A stretch of 64,000 nt of DNA, taken from the NCBI RefSeq assembly GCF_023273895.1, contig NZ_CP096883.1, forward strand, positions 5,131,666 to 5,195,665, written 5' to 3'. Of this stretch, positions 8,842 to 18,282 are shown piece after piece. The DNA comes from Sphingobacterium sp. PCS056 (GTDB lineage Bacteria; Bacteroidota; Bacteroidia; Sphingobacteriales; Sphingobacteriaceae). A program made the position numbers and the translations under genes. The notes below the pieces were generated by a model. It was given only the letters and a program-made list of their open reading frames with translations. It was not told the origin of the DNA and ran no database searches. Every line of letters starts with the position of its first letter. Position 1 is the stretch's first letter.

Positions 8842-9756
8842 TTAAATATCAAATTTAGCTAAAGAAACGAAAGCCTTCAATCGAGCTTCGATTTCTTCCT
8901 GCGTTAAAGTCTGCAAGCGTTCAGTACCAAATTTCTCAACACAGAATGATGCTAATGCGGATCCATAGACCACAGCATTTTTCATATTGGTAAAGTTAAT
9001 TGTTTTCACTTTAGCCAAATAGCCGATAAAACCACCTGCAAACGCATCACCCGCACCGGTTGGATCAAACACTTCAGCCAAAGGCAATGCTGGAGCTGAG
9101 AAAATCTGTCCTTCACCGAATAATAAAGCACCATGCTCTCCTTTTTTAATGATCAAATATTTTGGTCCCATTTCAAGAATAACAGCAGCAGCTTTTACCA
9201 ACGAATACTCACCAGATAGCTGACGAGCCTCACCATCATTAATAGTTAATACATCAACATGTTTCAATACCGCTTTCAAATCATCCATAGCGATATCCAT
9301 CCAGAAATTCATGGTATCTAAAACAACCAATTTAGGTTTGTTTTTTAGGCGATTTAAAGTCGTCATCTGAACTTGAGGAGTCGCATTGCCCAATAACAAA
9401 AATTCGCAATCTTGGTAACTCTCAGGAATAATCGGATCAAAATTTTCCAATACATTCAATTCAGTAGTGATGGTATCACGACTGTTCATATCGTTATGAT
9501 ACTTACCAGCCCAGAAAAATGATTTACCCCCCTCTATGATCTGGATACCCTCAACATCTACACCTTTACTCGTAATGATATTGAGATTATCATCTCCAAA
9601 ATCTTCACCGATTACGCCTACTAATTTTACTTGGTCATATAAGAAAGACGCTGAAAGTGCTGCGAAAGTTCCCGCTCCACCAACAATTTTATCTGTCTTA
9701 CCAAAAGGTGTTTCGATAGCGTCGAATGCCACCGTACCCATTACTACTAAACTCAT
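8842..9756 (-). CDS. PfkB-family sugar/nucleoside kinase
   Basis: A ribokinase-fold kinase of 304 residues. The C-terminal signature DPTGAGDAFAGGFIGY carries the catalytic Asp and anion hole, and the N-terminal IVGGAGTFAALSAS is the substrate-side GG motif. Substrate cannot be assigned. The open frame reaches upstream to 9783, but MSLVVMGTVAFDAIET starting at 9756 fits the family N-terminus, and the extra nine codons are AT-rich leader. The tRNA-Asn terminator lies only about 26 bases upstream, leaving little room for a separate promoter. The stop codon abuts the b5-like gene convergently. Confidence 0.88.
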   Translation of the reverse strand: MSLVVMGTVAFDAIETPFGKTDKIVGGAGTFAALSASFLYDQVKLVGVIGEDFGDDNLNIITSKGVDVEGIQIIEGGKSFFWAGKYHNDMNSRDTITTELNVLENFDPIIPESYQDCEFLLLGNATPQVQMTTLNRLKNKPKLVVLDTMNFWMDIAMDDLKAVLKHVDVLTINDGEARQLSGEYSLVKAAAVILEMGPKYLIIKKGEHGALLFGEGQIFSAPALPLAEVFDPTGAGDAFAGGFIGYLAKVKTINFTNMKNAVVYGSALASFCVEKFGTERLQTLTQEEIEARLKAFVSLAKFDI

Positions 9757-9781
9757 AGTGTATAAATAAATAACTTTAAAC

Positions 9782-9808
9782 AAAAAAAAACCGGCTTTTT
9801 AGCCGGTT
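9782..9808 (-). terminator. Intrinsic terminator after tRNA-Asn copy 1
   Basis: On the minus strand AACCGGCT pairs with AGCCGGTT around a short A-rich loop, followed by a T-run (A9 on the + strand). It is 10 bases past the tRNA 3' end and about 25 bases before the kinase start codon. Confidence 0.85.
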
Positions 9809-9818
9809 TAACCTAATG

Positions 9819-9892
9819 CTCCTGAAGCTGGGCTCGAACCAGCGACCCTCTGATTAACAGTCAGATGCTCTAACCAGCTGAGCTATTCAGGA
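9819..9892 (-). tRNA. tRNA-Asn (GTT), copy 1
   Basis: A full cloverleaf of 74 bases. The acceptor stem is TCCTGAA/TTCAGGA, the anticodon loop CTGTTAA gives anticodon GTT, and the T-arm has GGTTCGAGCC. CCA is not encoded. It is identical in sequence to the copies at 12942 and 13137. Confidence 0.97.
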
Positions 9893-9937
9893 ATCTTCTC
9901 AAGAAAGATGACTATATATCCTTCTCTTTTGATGCCA

Positions 9938-9968
9938 CAAAAATAGCTAAATTCAACGTATTTCCAAA
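9938..9968 (-). promoter_or_regulatory. Bacteroidota-type promoter for tRNA-Asn copy 1
   Basis: On the minus strand TTTG, a 19-base spacer and TATTTTTG match the -33/-7 consensus (TTTG-N19-21-TAnnTTTG). Transcription should begin about 7 bases beyond the -7 box, giving a leader of roughly 40 bases before the tRNA. Confidence 0.75.
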
Positions 9969-10100
9969 TTATTTTAAATATTTTTTACTTTTTTTTTATC
10001 GAAATTATGATCATATTTAGATTATAAAATAGTAGCGATTGAAAACAAAGCAATTACATCATCCTATTACTTTAATAATTTGATTTAAATTTATTCCCTT

Positions 10101-11660
10101 ATGCACAAAGTTGCTGTAAAAACAAGCACCCTTCTTCTCTTAGCCGCACTTGTTGTGAGTTGTAGCAAAAAAAATGTAACAGATGATGACCCGATAAAAG
10201 AGCCCGATACAAAAACCACACGTATCGAAAGATTGACAGACTCTCTTTTCTATTATGCAACAGATGCATATTTATGGAACACCGATCTTCCGACGTATAC
10301 CGTTTTCAATCCACGACAATACAGCAAAGGAACTGATGAATATGAAAACCTCAACGCCGAACTATTTGCCATTACACGTTACGGTATAAATCCGAAGACG
10401 ACACGACCTTATGAATATAGTTCCGATAATGAAACAAAATATAGTTATATCGACAAAGAAAGCTATAATGGGAGTACCGCTTTTATTAGAAAGAACGAGT
10501 CAGCATCTCTCGACTTAGAAGGAAATGGAAATGACTTTGGTTTGAAAGTAGGTCTTTATGGAACCAATACAGACTACGACATTAAAATACAATTAACCTA
10601 TACTGGTTCTCCAGCCGCTATAAAGCAGTTAGATCGTGGAGATGTAATCACTCATATCGATGGCATTAAATATGGATCCAACTTCAACAGTGAAATAACA
10701 GCACTAAACAAAGCCCTATTTGATAGTGAATCAACCACAATCAAAGGGGTAAAACTTGATGGAAAATCATTTGAATTCACATTAAATAAAGCAAGATATA
10801 AAACTCGTTCAGTTGTCAAAGATAGTGTGTATACCAGTGGAGCCAATAAAATTGGCTATTTTGCATTCACTTCATTTTCTAGCCTGGAACATACACAAGC
10901 CGATCTGACCAACACCTTTAATAAGTTCCAAACTGCAGGTGTTACGGATCTGATTATCGACTTACGCTATAATGGTGGTGGCTACATCAATACTGCTCAG
11001 TTTATTGCCAATAAAATTGCTCCAGCCTCTCTAAATGGGCAGCTGATGTTTTCAGAACATTATAATAGTACCATGCAAAACAACAAAACGCAATATCTGA
11101 AGAACCTGCCTTATCAGACAACGGATCGAATGGGAAATCCTGTAACGAGTAATTACGGTAATATTGATTATAGTGTTTCTGGCAATACATTTAAGTTTGC
11201 CCCAACCGGAAATTTAAATATCAAATCCATTGTATTTATTGTTACAGATAATACTGCTTCGGCCAGTGAACTACTCATTAACATCTTTAAGCCGTATTTA
11301 AATGTAAAATTAGTAGGTGAAAAAACCTATGGAAAACCGGTCGGATTCTTTCCTTTGACTATTGGAGGTTATGATGTCTACATGAGCATGTTTACATCGA
11401 AGAATTCAAAGAATGAAAGTGATTACTTTGATGGCATGTCCGTTGATAAAGCTAGCAGAGATGATGCAGATTATGCATTGGGAGACTTAAAAGAGCAATC
11501 ATTACAAGCAGCCTATAATTACATTACCACGGGCAGTTATCTCAATAGCTCATCTGCAATTTCAAGTATACGGACATCAACGACCCAAATCAAGAAGTTA
11601 AAGGATTTATCCCCCAATCAGTTCAAAGGGATGGTAGAACATCGATTAAAAACAAGATAA
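10101..11660 (+). CDS. S41-family (tail-specific/CtpA-like) protease lipoprotein
   Basis: A 519-residue exported serine protease. The signal peptide ends in a lipobox, LVVSC, with Cys21 as the lipidated residue, so it should sit on an envelope membrane. A PDZ-like segment (about 145-215, with GSPAAIKQLDRGDVITHIDG) precedes the peptidase core. The core includes LIIDLRYNGGGY and TDNTASASELL with the catalytic Ser near residue 387-389; a downstream Lys in GEKTYGKPVG completes the Ser-Lys site. The family cleaves C-terminal tails of envelope proteins, but the substrate is unknown. It is a single gene closed by a clear terminator and lies between two tRNA-Asn copies. Confidence 0.9.
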   Translation: MHKVAVKTSTLLLLAALVVSCSKKNVTDDDPIKEPDTKTTRIERLTDSLFYYATDAYLWNTDLPTYTVFNPRQYSKGTDEYENLNAELFAITRYGINPKTTRPYEYSSDNETKYSYIDKESYNGSTAFIRKNESASLDLEGNGNDFGLKVGLYGTNTDYDIKIQLTYTGSPAAIKQLDRGDVITHIDGIKYGSNFNSEITALNKALFDSESTTIKGVKLDGKSFEFTLNKARYKTRSVVKDSVYTSGANKIGYFAFTSFSSLEHTQADLTNTFNKFQTAGVTDLIIDLRYNGGGYINTAQFIANKIAPASLNGQLMFSEHYNSTMQNNKTQYLKNLPYQTTDRMGNPVTSNYGNIDYSVSGNTFKFAPTGNLNIKSIVFIVTDNTASASELLINIFKPYLNVKLVGEKTYGKPVGFFPLTIGGYDVYMSMFTSKNSKNESDYFDGMSVDKASRDDADYALGDLKEQSLQAAYNYITTGSYLNSSSAISSIRTSTTQIKKLKDLSPNQFKGMVEHRLKTR

Positions 11661-11666
11661 ACGCAG

Positions 11667-11693
11667 AAAGCCTTTCCAAAATGGAAAGGCTTT
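11667..11693 (+). terminator. Terminator after the S41 protease gene
   Basis: An 11-base perfect stem, AAAGCCTTTCC with GGAAAGGCTTT, encloses a 5-base loop and is followed by a T-rich tract. It starts 7 bases past the stop codon. Confidence 0.9.
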
Positions 11694-11816
11694 AATTTTT
11701 GTCTTCTCATGCGCAATTCTCAAATCAGATGATTGTTTCATCACCTAAATTGATCGATATAAGAATCGATATAAGAAATGATCACTATATAAGATACATT
11801 TAGCAAAGAGTAATTA

Positions 11817-12680
11817 TCACGCATGATCAATGACCATCGGTTTCAGAATCCTTTCCTTAAAGGTCTTTCCGGATCCAGAAACAGAAAATCTTTCAAAATC
11901 GTCCAGGCTTTTTATTTTTTGCAGTTCTAGATTGAGATCAGGATCAGATTTTATCGTCGATAAAACGGCAGGGTCATCTTTCATGAAATCAGACAGAATA
12001 ATAACACCTTTTTCCAATCCAAGAGCAATCAATTCAGAAAACTTCGTATTGGCATATACATGTTCGGGTTTTCTAAAATACTCATTATTGAGCTGAACAT
12101 ATTTACCGACAATCCATAAAGCGGTCTTTTCACTCTTAACACCAATCTTCCCATCCTGAACAGCAAGTTCATTTATAAAATGATGCACCTCAACAATATT
12201 GATTAAGCCAAAATGATATAAATCCCTCATCATATAATCAATCCTATCCGCACAAAGGGCAGGAAGGGCCATCTCAAGCAAAGTATATTTTGGATCTTCC
12301 AGTAAAGAAGTACTGAATCCATGTTTAGTGAGAATAGATGGTATAGTGGAATTTGCAATTACTTCTTTAAAAATTTGCTCATGATAATCTTCTCCTGACT
12401 TTTGCAGGACATAATCGCTAACATGTGAAAAAGCAGTATGGGAGACATCGTGCAAAAGGGCAGCAATCTGCTCTTCCAGACTACCTCCAAGTTTCTTCAC
12501 AAGAAGCATCACTCCGATCGCATGTTCATATCTGCTGTGACTAACATGTGGTGAAACCAAAAAAACCGCACCTCCCTGATGAATATTTTTTAATCTTTGA
12601 ACCGGTGCCGAACTTATGAGATCGCTGAGTATATCTTCAAGTTCGAAATTACCATAAAAAATATCGATTAACGTCATCAT
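11817..12680 (-). CDS. HD-domain phosphohydrolase (dNTPase/YdhJ-like)
   Basis: A 287-residue metal-dependent phosphohydrolase. The metal site is visible as HSRYEHAIGV and LLHDVSHTAFSH (the HD pair), with a later Asp in ALCADRIDYMMRD. This order matches SAMHD1/YdhJ-like proteins, some of which hydrolyse nucleotides; the substrate is not determined here. The start may be either of the two adjacent ATG codons at 12680 and 12677. The gene lies alone between two tRNA-Asn loci and is convergent with the S41 protease. Confidence 0.88.
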   Translation of the reverse strand: MMTLIDIFYGNFELEDILSDLISSAPVQRLKNIHQGGAVFLVSPHVSHSRYEHAIGVMLLVKKLGGSLEEQIAALLHDVSHTAFSHVSDYVLQKSGEDYHEQIFKEVIANSTIPSILTKHGFSTSLLEDPKYTLLEMALPALCADRIDYMMRDLYHFGLINIVEVHHFINELAVQDGKIGVKSEKTALWIVGKYVQLNNEYFRKPEHVYANTKFSELIALGLEKGVIILSDFMKDDPAVLSTIKSDPDLNLELQKIKSLDDFERFSVSGSGKTFKERILKPMVIDHA

Positions 12681-12900
12681 ACAAATATAATAGATTTAGA
12701 TAATGGTAGAGATAAACAAAATGAATAACACAATTTTCTGATGATCTAGAAATTTAAAATCAGTTTTTATAATTGTATGGAGATTGTTCATTGGTATTCA
12801 CCGAAAAGTTGACCTATGCAATGAGGGCAAGATCGAAGCGCCAATGTCGGCTTTATATTTATGAACTTACACCTCCCGCTTAGAGCAGACTATGGGATAA

Positions 12901-12937
12901 AAAAAAAGGAAAGCGACCGTTTTACCGTGCTTTCCCT
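12901..12937 (-). terminator. Terminator after tRNA-Asn copy 2
   Basis: On the minus strand GGAAAGC pairs with GCTTTCC around an ACCG/CGGT-containing loop, with a run of T after it (A7 on the + strand). It lies immediately past the tRNA 3' end. Confidence 0.85.
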
Positions 12938-12941
12938 TTTG

Positions 12942-13015
12942 CTCCTGAAGCTGGGCTCGAACCAGCGACCCTCTGATTAACAGTCAGATGCTCTAACCAG
13001 CTGAGCTATTCAGGA
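12942..13015 (-). tRNA. tRNA-Asn (GTT), copy 2
   Basis: Identical over all 74 bases to copy 1, with anticodon GTT in loop CTGTTAA. It lies 121 bases downstream of copy 3 on the minus strand and may be transcribed together with it, since no consensus promoter is seen between them. Confidence 0.97.
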
Positions 13016-13136
13016 ATCATTCAAGAGTATATTGCTATAACTCTTTTTGGTTTTAAGAATTTACATTCTTATCTTTTAAATAAATTCAATCTAGACTATC
13101 GATTGAATGACGATTTTACTATCTAAAATCGCTTTG

Positions 13137-13210
13137 CTCCTGAAGCTGGGCTCGAACCAGCGACCCTCTGATTAACAGTCAGATGCTCTAACCAGCTGAG
13201 CTATTCAGGA
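13137..13210 (-). tRNA. tRNA-Asn (GTT), copy 3
   Basis: Identical 74-base cloverleaf, anticodon GTT. Just beyond its 3' end the transcript can form two stems (CGATTTTA/TAAAATCG and ATTCAATC/GATTGAAT) before copy 2; neither is followed by a strong T-run, so they may be processing structures or weak terminators. A near-consensus -7 box (TAGGATTG) lies upstream at 13273-13280. Confidence 0.97.
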
Positions 13211-13343
13211 ATCCGGTTAATTTTCCGAAGCGTCATTTCCGTTTCGGTGATGCAATTATCGGAAGATTATTGCAATCCTACAAATCTTTTAAAAACATTT
13301 TTTGCAACTCCCTCGCTTCCAACAAGAATAATTTTTATCCCAT

Positions 13344-14726
13344 TTAGATCAAAACACCCTTTAAGAGCAAAACAGCAAACGTGAAGTAAATCAGAAGACC
13401 CGTTACGTCAACTAAAGTGGATACAAATGGAGCCGAAGAACTGGCAGGATCTGCACCAAGTTTTCTTAAAATAAAAGGGAGCATTGATCCCATCAACGAA
13501 CCCCAAAGCACAACACCTACCAACGAAAAGCTGACCACAAGACCGACTAAAACCCAATGTTCACCATAAGCATGCGAAAATCCCTGCCAAGTCATAATTC
13601 GGATAAATCCTAAAATCCCAAGTATAAGACCCAACATAAATCCAGAGACTAATTCTCTCTTCATCACTCTCCACCAATCACCTAGTGTAACCTCACCCAG
13701 TGCCATGGCCTGAATAATTAATGTCGAAGCTTGTGAGCCACTATTACCACCACTCGATATAATGAGTGGCATCAAAGCAAAAAGCATGATAGCACTCGCT
13801 AATTGATGCTCAAAATGCTCGATGACGGTAGCTGTCAACAATTGTCCAAAAAACAAGACCACTAACCATCCCGATCGCTTTTTGACCAGATTGACAATAG
13901 ACACATCCAAATAAGGTTCATCCAAAGCCTCCGTTCCCCCAAACCGCTGCATATCCTCAGTATACTCCTCATTTGCGACCCATAAAATATCATCAATCGT
14001 CACAATCCCCAACATGATTCCCGCTTTATCAACAACAGGCAATGCAACACGATTATTCATTCGAAAGATATTAACAGCCTCCTCCTGAGGATCATTGGCA
14101 TTTAAAGAAATCAATCTATTATCGATAAGATCACCAACGACAACATTGGGGTCTGCCATCAGGACATCTTTAATACGAATATCATCGATCAATTTGCCGG
14201 CAGCATCAATGACATATAACACATCAATAGTTTCCGAATTTTTTCCATATTGACGAATATGTTCTAAAATTCGAATGATATTCCAGTGAGGCTTGACAGT
14301 GATATAATCAGGCGTCATCAAACGACCAACACTATCTTCCGGATATCCTAATAAAGAAAGAGCTTCTTTCCGATCTTTTGGAGGTAATAAAATAATTAAT
14401 TGTTTTACGACATCACCATCCTTCAATTCACTAAAAAAGGAAGTTCGATCATCGGGGGGCATTTCATTAATCAGTTCACTAATTTTACCACCAGAAAGCT
14501 TCTTAAAAATACGCTCCTGGGTAGGGAAATCCAAGATACGAAATACATTAACAGCACGGTTCAGATTTAAGGTCTCTATGAAGATATGGGCATACTCGGG
14601 AAGCTCATCGATCAGTGCCTCCACATCTGAAATATTTAGTTCATTTAAATATGCTTGTAATCCATCAGTATCCTTCGACTCAATGAACTGTTCAATTTGT
14701 TCAACTTGCATTTCCAATTCTTCCAT
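13344..14726 (-). CDS. mgtE: MgtE-family magnesium channel
   Basis: A 460-residue Mg2+ channel of the cytoplasmic membrane. The order matches the family: an N-terminal superhelical MgtE_N domain (about 20-130), two CBS domains (about 135-260), then five membrane helices. The pore-helix signature PLIISSGGNSGSQAS is present near residues 320-335. In characterised MgtE the cytosolic domains close the channel when Mg2+ is abundant. The gene stands alone. No Mg2+-sensing RNA element is recognisable in the short upstream region. Confidence 0.95.
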   Translation of the reverse strand: MEELEMQVEQIEQFIESKDTDGLQAYLNELNISDVEALIDELPEYAHIFIETLNLNRAVNVFRILDFPTQERIFKKLSGGKISELINEMPPDDRTSFFSELKDGDVVKQLIILLPPKDRKEALSLLGYPEDSVGRLMTPDYITVKPHWNIIRILEHIRQYGKNSETIDVLYVIDAAGKLIDDIRIKDVLMADPNVVVGDLIDNRLISLNANDPQEEAVNIFRMNNRVALPVVDKAGIMLGIVTIDDILWVANEEYTEDMQRFGGTEALDEPYLDVSIVNLVKKRSGWLVVLFFGQLLTATVIEHFEHQLASAIMLFALMPLIISSGGNSGSQASTLIIQAMALGEVTLGDWWRVMKRELVSGFMLGLILGILGFIRIMTWQGFSHAYGEHWVLVGLVVSFSLVGVVLWGSLMGSMLPFILRKLGADPASSSAPFVSTLVDVTGLLIYFTFAVLLLKGVLI

Positions 14727-15411
14727 AGTTCCCTTTCTTTACTAATATGCTACATCGGTGTATTTAAAATTTTATGCAAAAATCGTCTTTTTAAAAATAA
14801 TATAAGAATTTATTTATAGTCTATTCCAAATACTTATTTTCACTTACGCATCGATGACAAAAAACAATATGAACTTCATTTTCATTTCATTTGAGAAAGG
14901 TAAGCAACTCTACGCGGTAATTCAAAACAATTAAAAAACAAGACATATTGTCACTCACACATGTATCCGAAAGAAGTGAAATTTTTGAAATAGAATTTGA
15001 GATAAATTAAAATAGATGCACGCATGTGCACAACTCTAGCGTATCAAGAAACTCCTAATAGGTCGATTTAGATTAATCGTATTCCAAATCGATCCCTGAA
15101 TCAGATACTCCTTTAAAATCAAGCAATCACGCAGTTAAAATAGATAGAATAAAAGTTGCAAAAATAGAGAAACAAAGAAACAGAATACTCATTATCAATT
15201 GATTGAAATAAAAAAAACACCAAAATAAGTAAATTAAAATAAAAAACTTATATTTAGTAATCGATTTATAAAAAAGCACAAGTATAATAACAAACTATAA
15301 CATAACCACTTAATAACCAAATGGTAAATAAATCATTAAATTAACAAACAGGAGTAATACTAAAATAATTAGCAATTAATGAAAACAACGATATAAAACT
15401 ACCGTAAGTAC
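14727..15411. other. AT-rich intergenic region, no gene recognised
   Basis: About 685 bases separate the divergent mgtE and the protease-propeller-barrel gene. No plausible reading frame, tRNA or strong hairpin is seen. A short inverted repeat (TCGATTT...AAATCGA, about 15062-15094) is the only structure noticed. The last 230 bases are very A-rich and form the long leader of the 15412 gene. No full -33/-7 promoter pair was found. Confidence 0.6.
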
Positions 15412-18231
15412 ATGAAAATCTACCTGTTATCTTTAATATTCTCTATTTTCACTTTCCATACTAGTTACTGTCAAATTTTTGAAGACAGTCAAGCCCCTCC
15501 GTCACAAAATTGGCATCAGATTGACTGTAAGGAATTTAGACTTATTTTCCCAATTGAAATGGAAAAGAAAGCCTCTACCCTAGCCGATCAAATTATACAA
15601 TATCTAAGGATAAATGGTAAAGATTTACAGATAAAACCTCGAAAAATATCACTCATTCTACAAAACACAGAGCTGCGACCTAATGGATTTGTACAATTAG
15701 CTCCTCGAAAATCCGAATTATATAGCAGTCCCTCACCCGAACCAGATAACCAAGAGTGGCTATCTAATCTAGCATTACATGAATTGAGGCACGTTGCCCA
15801 ATTTGACAAATTGACAGGAAAACTAAAAGCTCCTTTTTTAGAACAATTAGCACTCGCCATTTATGGATTAACGTTACCGTCGTGGTATTTCGAAGGTGAC
15901 GCTGTCTGGACAGAAACCTTTTTTTCAAAAGGTGGAAGAGGCAGACTCCCATCTTTTGAAATGACTTTAAAAGCGAATGAAAGAAGCGATAAAAAATACA
16001 GATTTGAAAAATACATACTCGGATCCTATCGCGATAAAATTCCGAGCTATTATACAATAGGCTATTTCATGACTGAATATCTAAAACGAAATTTTAAAGA
16101 AAATTTTGAACCAGAACTATATCAAAATATCAACAAAAATCTACTGACCCCATACAATTTCAGTCGATCATTAAAGAAAATAACAGGATATAATACAACA
16201 GGTTTGTTCACTAACACGATGAGCGTCCTGAATAATAAGTGGAGACAAAATGAACAAACAAACGCATTTTCTGTATACCCAATAATTGAATTTAAAAGCA
16301 ATAAAAACTATCAAGATTGGCTGCTACCGAAAAGTGATGAACACAGCAATTATTTTTCCATTTTGCAAACTCCCCATAACACCTCTGAAATTATTAGAAC
16401 AGATCCTGATCATCATATTTCAACACTCATAAAATTAGGTTACCAAACGGTACCAAATTATGATATGCGAAATAATATGATTGTATGGGATGAAGTAAGG
16501 AGAGATCTGCGATATACAAAAAGATCCTATAATGTTATCAATCTGTATCATTTAGAAACAAAAAAGCAAGAACAAATCAGCTCTAAAAGTCGCTATTTCT
16601 ACCCCATTATACATCCACATAAACCAGAGATCCTCACACTTGAAGTCGATCTAAGTAACCAAACTGCAATTGTCATAATCGACATCAAAACAAAAAAAGT
16701 ACTTAAGAAAATCCCGATCGACCCCGCTATATTTCTCCAACAACCCTCATTTAATGCTGACGGATCCAAAGTAGTTGCTATTGCAATTTCAAATAAAGGA
16801 ACAAATTTAGCGGAAATAGTATTAAACTCTGGACAGATCACATTACTGCAAAAATGGGGAAATGAACAATTTGAAAGACCTCAATATATAGACGAAGATC
16901 AGATTTTATTTAAAGCGCAATACTCGGGGCTAGATAATATATATCAATACCATAAGCGATCAAAAAAATTGACAAAGCTCACGAATGTCCCATTTGGTGC
17001 ATTCAATCCTTTTTATGACCCCTATAAAAAGGAAATTCTATTTAATAACTATCAATATAACGGATATAAAATATCAAAAACAGCGCTACTGCATAACGAT
17101 TCACTAAATGCAAATTCCTTTACCCTAGCGATGACTGATATAGATCAAAGTATAGAAAAACAATTTTCCAATTATTCCGATACCACAGCACAACATACAA
17201 TATCTCCTTATAAAGGTTTATCCAGAACATTTAATTTTCACAGCCTATCATTAAGCAATACTAATTTCGAAAGCTTAGACAACTTTAAACCAGGTATATT
17301 TTGGCTCTCCAACAACATACTCAATACCACACAAATTGTTCTCGGATATGAGTACGATACAGATATTAAAAAATCTATCTATTCTGCTACCCTAAATTAC
17401 AATAAGTACTTTCCAAAATTCACTTTGAAATATGAGAATAGAGGGCAGATAGGTACAGCTACCATTAATAATAAAACAGATAGCACCATCAACTTTGATT
17501 GGAGAGAACATGATGTAAGCGGACAAATATCCATACCGCTGGCTTATTACAGCAAAAACTATGTTTATAGCACAGGATTTAATTTTGCAACATCCTACCT
17601 TCAACGATACGATTTAAGTATCAATAGTTTGAAAAACTTCAACTCAAAGGTATTATTCCCATTAACCTATCAATTTTACTGGAATAGAAATGCGATGATG
17701 TCAAAAATGGATATAACACCAAGATGGGGACAAAACTTCAGCATCACATACCGTCATCTCCCCTTTGACAATCAACAAGGCACATTATTTTCAATCAGAA
17801 GCGGTTTCTATATTCCAGGATTGGCTACCAATCATGGTTTCCAAGTACGGTTTGGATATCAAAAAGCATCAGGCCGCTATCAGTACAGCAATGATATTCC
17901 AACCATTAGCGGATATGGGTATTACAAATATGAAAAAATTAAGAATACGCTATTAATAAATTACAGATTTCCTATTAGCTATCCCGATTGGGCTATTGGC
18001 GGTTTAACCTATATCAAACGGATCAAAGGCGGAGTATTTGCCGACTACCAAAATATACATCATCAATCCGATATCAGTCCAAAAACCTTTGGCCTCTCTG
18101 TATCTGCAGATTTTAATGCCTTTAGATTTCCATTGCCAAATTTTGAAGCAAGTCTCAAATTGACTTATATCAATGATATCACAGCTAGCCAGAAAGTTGT
18201 TCCCGTATTTAGTCTCAACTACACTTACTAA
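15412..18231 (+). CDS. Large exported protein: gluzincin-like domain, TolB-like propeller, C-terminal outer-membrane barrel
   Basis: A 939-residue protein with an N-terminal signal peptide (about 1-20). Residues 100-290 resemble a zinc peptidase: HELRH at 123-127 fits HExxH, and WYFEGDA places Glu161 as a possible third ligand, as in Peptidase_MA/gluzincin folds. Residues about 300-590 contain repeated beta-blade-like stretches reminiscent of TolB propellers (FNADGSKVVAIA, FNPFYDPYKKEILF). From about 600 to the end, alternating hydrophobic and aromatic strands end in SLNYTY, as in an outer-membrane beta-barrel. It stands alone between a long AT-rich leader and a strong terminator. Activity and substrate are unknown; the protease assignment rests on the motif. 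Confidence 0.65.
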   Translation: MKIYLLSLIFSIFTFHTSYCQIFEDSQAPPSQNWHQIDCKEFRLIFPIEMEKKASTLADQIIQYLRINGKDLQIKPRKISLILQNTELRPNGFVQLAPRKSELYSSPSPEPDNQEWLSNLALHELRHVAQFDKLTGKLKAPFLEQLALAIYGLTLPSWYFEGDAVWTETFFSKGGRGRLPSFEMTLKANERSDKKYRFEKYILGSYRDKIPSYYTIGYFMTEYLKRNFKENFEPELYQNINKNLLTPYNFSRSLKKITGYNTTGLFTNTMSVLNNKWRQNEQTNAFSVYPIIEFKSNKNYQDWLLPKSDEHSNYFSILQTPHNTSEIIRTDPDHHISTLIKLGYQTVPNYDMRNNMIVWDEVRRDLRYTKRSYNVINLYHLETKKQEQISSKSRYFYPIIHPHKPEILTLEVDLSNQTAIVIIDIKTKKVLKKIPIDPAIFLQQPSFNADGSKVVAIAISNKGTNLAEIVLNSGQITLLQKWGNEQFERPQYIDEDQILFKAQYSGLDNIYQYHKRSKKLTKLTNVPFGAFNPFYDPYKKEILFNNYQYNGYKISKTALLHNDSLNANSFTLAMTDIDQSIEKQFSNYSDTTAQHTISPYKGLSRTFNFHSLSLSNTNFESLDNFKPGIFWLSNNILNTTQIVLGYEYDTDIKKSIYSATLNYNKYFPKFTLKYENRGQIGTATINNKTDSTINFDWREHDVSGQISIPLAYYSKNYVYSTGFNFATSYLQRYDLSINSLKNFNSKVLFPLTYQFYWNRNAMMSKMDITPRWGQNFSITYRHLPFDNQQGTLFSIRSGFYIPGLATNHGFQVRFGYQKASGRYQYSNDIPTISGYGYYKYEKIKNTLLINYRFPISYPDWAIGGLTYIKRIKGGVFADYQNIHHQSDISPKTFGLSVSADFNAFRFPLPNFEASLKLTYINDITASQKVVPVFSLNYTY

Positions 18232-18234
18232 CGA

Positions 18235-18261
18235 CAAAAGGCATCACATCGATGCCTTTTG
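18235..18261. terminator. Bidirectional terminator between the barrel protein gene and pgk
   Basis: An 11-base perfect stem, CAAAAGGCATC with GATGCCTTTTG, encloses a 5-base loop. A/T runs flank both arms, so it can serve both convergent genes. Confidence 0.85.
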
Positions 18262-18282
18262 CTTCATTATTTTTATGATTAA

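Noticed and set aside
9819..13210. Genomic island bounded by tRNA-derived att sites
   Set aside because: All three tRNA copies are complete rather than partial, no integrase is present, and the enclosed S41 and HD genes look like ordinary chromosomal genes.
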